From positions 5,668,534 through 5,732,533 of the forward strand of contig CM030852.1 of NCBI GenBank assembly GCA_018105865.1: a stretch of DNA of 64,000 nt. The letters run 5' to 3'. The number at the start of each line of letters is the position of its first letter. Position 1 is the stretch's first letter. The notes beneath the pieces were generated by a model. The model had not been told where the DNA came from. It did not search any database and saw only the letters and a program-made list of their open reading frames with translations. The translations under genes and the position numbers were made by a program. Source of the DNA: Metaphire vulgaris. Lineage: Eukaryota; Annelida; Clitellata; Crassiclitellata; Megascolecidae. Shown here one piece after another: positions 57,469 to 64,000 of the stretch.

Positions 57469-57779
57469 TCAACTCTGTTTCATTAATTCTACTTCAGATG
57501 AAATGTGTCCATTTGTGCATTGACTAGCACCTATACTTTTAAAAGAAAACAGCTCTCAAAAATTATTTTATACGTCCCACAATGAATGCACAACCCGCGG
57601 CCCAGGGACCGAATCCATCCCGCCAACGTGTTCTGTCTGGCCCTCGGAGCAATTTCAAAGAAGGCATAAAACTGGTCTGAGGACGATAACTTTGTTGTAG
57701 AAATTAAAATATCACCTAACTGGGTTATCTGCAGCTGCATATCAATTGGGTTACTACTGTCTGGAAAAGCAACAACATC

Positions 57780-57880
57780 AGCATGAAAAGCAAACGATTA
57801 ATGGAATGTAGGGCATGGAGTGTAGCAACATATGGATGTGAAAGCTGGACCATCAAAAAGAAATCTATGGTCAACGACTT
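57780..57880 (+). mobile_element. RTE-like LINE short fragment
   Basis: The frame KRLMECRAWSVATYGCESWT, then IKKK corresponds to the 'AxxWSVLLYGxETWTL+K' block of RTE-type RT. Only ~100 bp remain. Confidence 0.6.
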
Positions 57881-58309
57881 AGTAATACTAATACATATAT
57901 ACTAATACTCGAAGGAGAAGGAACTCCGTTGGATCGTAAATGAGTGAGTGTGCTATCAATATTATTGCTTCATGTTAATTGTGTCTTCGTCAGAATTATT
58001 ACGGGTTTATGGTCTTGACTTGGTACTGCGTGAGCTGTTGTTGAGTGAAAATATTACCCGTCGAGGTGTTCGCATTGCTGTTTTATAAGGATAGCAGTCA
58101 AACAACTCGTGTGTTCTGTGCCTCAGAAGACTAAATATAGCATTAGGCCTATAAGTAGCAGCATTCATTCTGCATTCAAAATTCTTCGTCATTGGTTCCC
58201 AGACTCCTTTGCTCCATAGGGGAGCACATCGGCATCAAGCGAGTTATTGTTGTATCTGCAACACTTCGAGGTCAGACCCCATCTTACATTACTGACAGTC
58301 TTGTTAACA

Positions 58310-58498
58310 CAGTGGCGTAGCCACGGGGGGTTGGGGTTAACCCTCCCCCTTGGACGGCGGGAAAAAATTTTTTTGATGTATTTCCATGCAATTTTTATTT
58401 TTAGGCGATTTTTGGCGATTTTTGGGGTGAAACCCCCGTGGCGGTTATCGACGAATTTGTTTAAACCCCTCCTTTCGGAAATCCTGGCTACGCCACTG
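58310..58498. mobile_element. hAT-like MITE, CAGTGGCGTAGCCACG family
   Basis: The ends CAGTGGCGTAGCCACGGGG and TCCTGGCTACGCCACTG are flanked by TGTTAACA (58302-58309) and TATTAACA (58499-58506). Confidence 0.88.
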
Positions 58499-58506
58499 TA
58501 TTAACA

Positions 58507-58932
58507 AGCATCTAAGGCACAAGGCCAAGCACAAGTACAAGTATACAACATTCAAGACCGAGTACAAGTCCAAGCACTCATAGTCCAAAGCCAAGGTCAA
58601 AGCCAAACACTTTACATTCAAACACAAGTACCGCAAAACTGAAGCCTGATCCAGACTGCAGTAATACTGACCCAAAGACTTTAACTTACTTACTCTCTGG
58701 CCTCTTCATATATAACTAAAACGCGCACTAATGCTTTAATTTGCAAAATTAGTAACTTTGTTATTAAACGTTTTACTTGCAGGCCTCAACCCTCAAAGGC
58801 CAAGTACAAGTCCAAGTACCCAATCCTCTATGCCAACTACAAGGCGCATTTAGCGCATTTTAGTGTATTTGCTGCTTTGCGATTTTTTAGCGCATTTGGT
58901 GCTTTGCGATTATTTGCGCTCTAGAAATGCTC

Positions 58933-59005
<73 letters not shown>

Positions 59006-59100
59006 AAGCACAAGTACTAAACCTTCAATGCCAAGCACAAGCACTTGCTTTTGGTACTTAAGCACAGTACAAGTCCAAGCACAAGCCCAAGCACTAAGAA
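58507..59100. repeat. Degenerate CAAGTACAAGTCCAAG minisatellite with (AAT)n
   Basis: Units like 'aagcacaagtacaagt' and 'aaggccaagtacaagtccaag' recur at 58510-58640, 58790-58830 and 59010-59095. An AAT array occupies 58932-59003. Confidence 0.7.
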
Positions 59101-59108
59101 CACTGACT

Positions 59109-59380
59109 CAGAGGTGTCATTTGGGGGGCTGGGGCCGCCCCCAAAGGAAATGAAAATATTAATTTATAATGTATTAATGTGCAAAAAATGCAAAAATTGC
59201 CAAAAATATATAAAAAATTGCAAATTTCCCAACATTGGCCCTAAAATTTGCCAAAATTGCTCAAAATTTGCAAAAAAAATTGCAAAAAATTGCAAAAAAT
59301 GCCTAAAATTTGCCAAAATTTGCCCAAAATTTGTCAAAAATTTTCTCGCCCCTCAAGAAAAGTGTGAAATGACGCCACTG
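59109..59380. mobile_element. hAT-like MITE, CAGAGGTGTCATTT family, exact TSD
   Basis: The ends CAGAGGTGTCATTTGG and GAAATGACGCCACTG are flanked by exact CACTGACT (59101-59108, 59381-59388). The interior is full of GCAAAAATTGCCAAAA-type units, so its Lys/Asn/Cys frame is an artefact. Confidence 0.93.
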
Positions 59381-59388
59381 CACTGACT

Positions 59389-60303
59389 ACTGAGTACTGA
59401 GCCCTTCGCCCATCTCTTTGACGCATTGTAAAGGGTCGTCTCTCCTCGCGACGTAGTACCCGAGATATCTGTCTATAGTCACCGAAAATCCTAAAAGGCC
59501 CACTTAGATGCATTCCATGAAGAGCCACACAATAGTGAAGGTGGAGCCTCAGTACATAACACCCAGCATCATCTCTGGTTGCTCTGTATGCCTATATAAA
59601 ATCCGTATTGGATTCAATGCCTCTAATCACCCAGTAGGCATCTCGCCATTAGCCCCATAATTGTTACGCGAGGTCTACCAGTCAGGCTCGATTATTAAAA
59701 ATAAGTAAAAACTTTAAAAGTGATTGAACACAAACCCTCTCCGGGAATATTTTCGCTCCGGAAACCGATCTGTATACGACTTGCGTAACCATACAAGTGA
59801 ATAGAAATGCGAAATACATAAAGAAATAATAATCATCTTTATTCGTGACAAGCACAGCATAAAAAAGTAGTACACAACCAGTAGTACACAATAAATAATC
59901 TACGCATCTAGAATGCACTTGTACCCACAACACAAAACTCATTAATAACGTGAAACTAAACAATGACAGACAGATTTTCAGATATGTAGACTATGCGCTA
60001 GCATAAAAGTGCATAATAATTTTATAAGGTTAATTTTTCTTATCAGTTCTAACCTATATAAAGCAATTTTCCTAAATACAAGAATTGAAGTAATTGTCCA
60101 AAATACGAACATTATTAGGCATACATTAAATGATATTAAACGAAAGGTCATTGATTTACTTACAATATCGCTCATTATGACAAAGCATTATATTGCGCTG
60201 CAATTTTAATTAATAGTCTTCTATAGCGCCATAGTTTTACTACGCCGTCAAGGTCTTCTAATACTTCTAATATTGGACAGATTGATTCAGAAAGACGTCG
60301 GCT

Positions 60304-60304
<1 letters not shown>
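59389..60304. other. No gene recognised
   Basis: Frames up to 93 codons exist but show no family signature; a hydrophobic-looking minus-strand frame at 59682-59963 has no supporting context. Confidence 0.4.

Positions 60305-60341
<37 letters not shown>
60305..60341. repeat. (TA)n microsatellite
   Basis: About 18 TA units. Confidence 0.95.
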
Positions 60342-60343
<2 letters not shown>

Positions 60344-60424
60344 TGCATGAGAAAATTCTCAAATTTACATTTGCCGTTGAGACTAATCTCGTCTGGTTGC
60401 ACTGTCAAACTGTTCGTCGCAGAT

Positions 60425-60790
60425 AAAATGGTATTGGATTGAACAGGCGTTCATCGCTGCGCCATCTATCGAATATCGACCAAAGTCTGTTACGCCAAAG
60501 TGATTCATATTCAATTAAAAGTTTCTTAAAATTATGAAAACAGTATTTAATCAGTGTCATCCAAACACGATTTAGTCTATTCAAATATAAGTATTCACTG
60601 AAGGTAATTTTAGCATTTTACGGATTCTGACACTACTAAATCAGTTATTTGCGCTCTCGTCAACTTCACACCTTTTCTTGAAGGAAAATTAAATTATACA
60701 TCTGAAAACTGTTCGCTTAACCGCAAGGGCAAACCCGTCCTATACACAAATTAGTAAGATGCAAAATGCAGACATTCCCTTTCTTCATTA
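60425..60790 (+). repeat. ~370-bp interspersed repeat, copy 2 of 3
   Basis: See 51540-51900; phrases GAACAGGCGTTCATCGC, CATCTATCGA, ATTCAATTAAAA, CACACC and TTCGCTTAACCGC. Confidence 0.75.
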
Positions 60791-60889
60791 TTCAAATATA
60801 AATAAATAATAATAAGGCTTAAAGTGGTTCGGGAGGGTCTGCCCTGACCGAGAACCGCTGTTGCACCCGTCCAATCTAGGATCCTATAA

Positions 60890-62200
60890 TATTGAGGTTT
60901 ATTTTGAAATCATTCACACTCGTAGCCATTACTATCTTCCCATCCAATTCGTTCCATCCACAACTGTCCACAGTTTGTTTGTGTCCACAGTTTGTGCTGT
61001 TTGTGTCTCCCAAACTGTTTCTTGAACAGTCGCATGTTGTGTGCACTGGTTCCATCATACTGCTTCGTTGTAAAAAAGTAACCTTCTCTTGGCATTTCCA
61101 CTTTGTTAGTTTCTTTGTATGTCTCGATTAAATCCTCTCTCGTTCTCCTTTTTTCCAGGGTTGTCAATCCACATTGTTTTAGCCTTTCCTCATAGGTTAG
61201 CCTCTGATCCTCTTTGATCATTTTTGTTGCTCTGTGTTGTACTCTATCTAAGGTCTCTACGGGCTGTCCATTAATTATGTCAACAATTTTTGGGTACATT
61301 TTGGCTCCTCCCCTTGTCAACAACTGTCAACTTTCAGTGACCCCTATAATTATGTCAAAACTTTTGACCACCCCCAACTAAGACCAGTGACGGGTCTCTC
61401 TGCAAAGTTTAGAAGGTTATTATTTTTGCGGCGATGACCATTTCCCTTTCTTTTGTTCATCAAGTGTCATAATGTGGTGATGGTGACCTTGTTTTTTGCT
61501 TGTCAGGCTGTTTCCCGTTGTAATAAATAGTATTCCATGAAATTCCCTATTTTTTATCATTTGTAAAAATGAAATTTTTGACATCGACTTCTCCTGATCC
61601 TCCCCCTGTCAACAACTGTCAAATTTTTCAAACCCTCCCCTATTTTGTTGACGTAATTAATGGACAGTCCCTATGTCTTTCTGCAAGAATGAACACTATG
61701 CTTGAACACAATACTCTAAATGTGGGCGTTCCAATGTCTTGTAAAATCTTATTATTAACGTCCTTCTTTCTGCTCACCATTCCATCGTTTGGTTATATCT
61801 AGAATTCTGTTGGCCTTCTTCGTTGCCTCTGCACATTGGATAGGCGGCTTGAAGCTGCTATGCATGATGATCCTTTGATCTTCCTTCTCGGTTGTGACTT
61901 TCAGTCCCTTCCCACATTGCTTAAACTCATGGCCTGCTCCCTTCTTCCCAATATGCATCACAGAGCATTTGTCTGTATTAAAAGCAGTTGACAATCTTCT
62001 GACCACTGAGATAATCTATTTAGGTCTTGTTTTAAACTTTTTACCTTTGCTACTCTACCACTCTGTCCACACGGTTTTGTTTCTTCAGAAAATTTTTGGC
62101 ATTATGTCATCATCAATGTCATTGATATTTATTGAAAATAATACATGTCCCAACTCTGAACCTTGTGGCACCCCGCTTATGACCTCAGCCCAATCTGAAT
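60890..62200 (-). mobile_element. CR1-like LINE RT fragment with nested insertion
   Basis: Minus-strand blocks are VPQGSELGHVLFSININD, FNTDKCSVMHIGKK, QCAEATKKANRIL, then (after a nested element) ETLDRVQHRATKMI, LTYEERLKQCGLTTLEKRR and REDLIETYK. This is the order of CR1-type RT C-termini as usually annotated ('jockey-like' polymerase). The YADD box is lost and frames are broken. Confidence 0.8.
61260..61671. mobile_element. 412-bp TIR element with TA target duplication, nested in the LINE
   Basis: The ends CGGGCTGTCCATTAATTATG and, reversed, GGGACTGTCCATTAATTACG are inverted repeats of ~27 bp with few mismatches. TA flanks both sides (61258-61259, 61672-61673). Removing it with one TA restores the LINE frame KDIETLDRVQH, which confirms the boundaries. 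TA duplication fits Tc1/mariner-like or ISL2EU-like groups. Confidence 0.88.
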
Positions 62201-63309
62201 ACTTTCCTCTTATCGCTCATGCACGGACATTTAATCACGCGACAGTTAATCACGCGACAAATCGCAACCTGATCATATCAACGCTTAATAATTAATCAGC
62301 AGAAAAATCATATTCAGCATTTCAGCTGCTATGACGTTCTGCTGGTGAAATGATAAGAAAGCCAGAAACAGACCAGAGTGGAAATGCATGGTCGACGACT
62401 TAGCAATACATAATATTAGAAGAAGAAACTCTGTTGGATCGCCATTGTACTATAGGAGTATCCAGAACAATCTCTATGGTCACTGATCTATGCCCACCAG
62501 CAAGAAATCTGCTTCTGCCATTGGCGTCTATTAATAGACGACAATGGTTTCTGCCCACCAGTGGGCGGAGCAACCGGACTTTGTTGGTAAACACTGGATA
62601 CCCCTATAAATTAGCCTACTTCATTAATGACAGCTGTGTCTGAGCCAGAAATATCACGATTTTTGTATCGTCTTGACCTGTGAGCTCTAGCAGAGCGAAA
62701 TTCTACCTCAACCAGTGCGTAGTTCAAGGTCTCACACTTCTATTGTTTGTCATGACAAACAATAGAACCAATATGTCCAATCAACTCACATTTTGAAATT
62801 TAAAATATGCGGCCCACCTGTTAAATTAAGCCAAAAGCGATGTCAGAGGGGGCAGTATAGAGATTGTCGTCAACAGAATTCATACAATAGGTTAATGTTC
62901 TCACAAGGCAAACCGAGGAATGACAAGCGAAGAGCAACATATGAACCTCAGATCAGAATATATTTTATACAAGAACATTTCCAAATTTTGGTTTGCCATC
63001 AAAACTAATTTCGCCCCAGGACCGCCGAGAGAAGTTCCGGGCCCCGGTACAAAAAATAATTTATCAACTCTCCGAAAAACCTGACGAGCAAAAAAAACGT
63101 TATCGCCTCTCCAAAAAGAGTCCGACAAGCAAGAAAAAACCTTATCGACTCTCCAAGACAGTCTGACAAGCAAAAAAACTTATCGGCCACGGGCCCGCTG
63201 TGGGCTCCATGGGCCCCGGAACAATGTAGCGGCTGCACCCCCTCTCCTCAGGCCTCTTTCGCCTTGATGCGCTGTCTAAAGACTAACTGCTCGTCGTCCA
63301 TAAGATGGT
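62201..63309. other. No gene; perfect palindrome and MITE-like debris
   Basis: A 26-bp perfect palindrome lies at 62740-62765. The 63005-63240 stretch is GC-mixed with repeated 'ctctccaaaaa / tgacaagcaaaaaa' phrases. No host gene is identified. Confidence 0.4.
62740..62765. repeat. 26-bp perfect palindrome
   Basis: CTATTGTTTGTCA followed by its exact reverse complement TGACAAACAATAG. Confidence 0.95.
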
Positions 63310-63660
63310 ATTTGACTGAGCAGACATTCATCGATGAGCCACCTATCGACTTATTATCACACCTTTTATGCCAGAATTATGCATATTCAATTAAAATTTT
63401 CTTAAAATATGGAATGGGTTTTTATTCAGAGGAACTAAAACTCAATTTCGTCAATTGAAGTTTTAATATTCAAAGAATGCAACTTTAACATTTACTGCTT
63501 TCAATAGGCTACTTTTAAATCGGTGATTTTGCGCAATCGTCACTGCAACACCTTTTTTAGAGTGTAAAATTAAATTATACATTTGAGAAATTCCGCTTAA
63601 CCGCCGGTTTTTCCAGCAACCAGTTGTAAATAGTATTGCGCAAAATTCAATGGCAGGCAT
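63310..63660 (+). repeat. ~370-bp interspersed repeat, copy 3 of 3
   Basis: See 51540-51900; phrases CCACCTATCGA, CATATTCAATTAAAAT, TTTATTCAG, CAACACC and TTCCGCTTAACCGC. Confidence 0.75.
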
Positions 63661-63975
63661 AATAGCCTAGTGCCCATTTCCATAGTTATCTCTAACAAAT
63701 AACACAATGGTTGGATCGTGGAAAGATAATTTCAACTTCCATTAAATTAAGAAGGGACACATGTGTAAAATATACACAAACAGATATAGTACTTAATTTC
63801 AAATAGTCATTTTGATCTTGCGTGTAGATTAGTTGCAGCAATAAAGTAACACATCTATGTTGCCCGTGCATTCTGACTCTTTATAATAAAAACTGGGAAG
63901 TTTCTGCTTTGCTTTCGCTGCCTTCCGTTGTTAAGCTGTTATATTGTTTAATATTTTAATAGATATTTTAACCTC

Positions 63976-64000
63976 CAGTGGCGGTTCCAACATATTGACG
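63976..64000. mobile_element. Left end of a CAGTGGCGGTTCCA element, cut by the window edge
   Basis: The last bases start CAGTGGCGGTTCCA, the same terminal sequence as the element at 15924. Confidence 0.6.

Noticed and set aside
59045..59386. 113-codon Lys/Cys/Asn-rich frame resembling a cysteine-rich protein
   Set aside because: Generated by repeated GCAAAAATTGCCAAAA units inside a MITE with exact target duplications.
59682..59963. Hydrophobic 93-codon minus-strand frame as a possible membrane protein
   Set aside because: AT-rich sequence favours Phe/Leu/Val codons in this phase; no conserved motif or gene context.

Overview
This is animal nuclear DNA, most likely from a marine invertebrate. 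Reasons: intron signals, a metazoan bHLH neural-type transcription factor, Mab-21-domain genes, many non-LTR retrotransposons of L2/CR1 and RTE type, hAT-type MITEs and long simple repeats, with no operon-like packing. The palindrome TAGGCCTA occurs at least 17 times where about one is expected by chance. I associate that word with echinoderm-like assemblies, but this is an unverified impression and the phylum is not fixed.

The left half (about 2.8-36.7 kb) is a dispersed cluster of five loci from one Mab-21 / cGAS-like receptor (cGLR) family with a long C-terminal helical extension. One intact divergent gene is on the minus strand (2874-5069). A frameshifted plus-strand copy lies at 9932-12185. 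Two intact, very similar copies lie at 16996-19242 and 32313-34559. A decayed 3' fragment (28751-29327) is split by a MITE. The two intact plus-strand copies sit in direct segmental duplicates (about 14.73-22.76 and 30.0-36.66 kb) that also share a retrotransposon fragment, a TC microsatellite, a non-coding 5' exon with a ~257-bp intron, and the 5' part of a Helitron-like element. Comparing the duplicates gives filled/empty sites for later insertions.

The right half holds one clear host gene. This is a bhlhe22/23 (Beta3/Oli) ortholog on the minus strand (CDS 43001-43954) with a predicted non-coding first exon and promoter near 48.16-48.32 kb, across a ~4.2-kb intron containing a GAT repeat. 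A CpG-rich block at about 55.98-57.2 kb may be the promoter of another gene, and the CpG-rich left edge (1-540) may belong to a gene outside the window.

Most remaining sequence is mobile DNA. There is a large family of hAT-like MITEs, many with exact 8-bp target duplications. Three copies of a non-autonomous Helitron-like element have a TC start and a hairpin-CTRR end. A 2.2-kb terminal-inverted-repeat (TIR) transposon with TAA duplications sits inside an L2-like LINE, and a 412-bp TA-flanked element sits inside a CR1-like LINE. There are two fold-back elements and several LINE 3' fragments. Functionally, the cGLR-like cluster is the most interesting content. Three of its four gene-length copies keep a GS...DxD nucleotidyltransferase-type motif plus a third acidic residue. 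The family appears to be expanding and decaying here, as innate-sensor families do.
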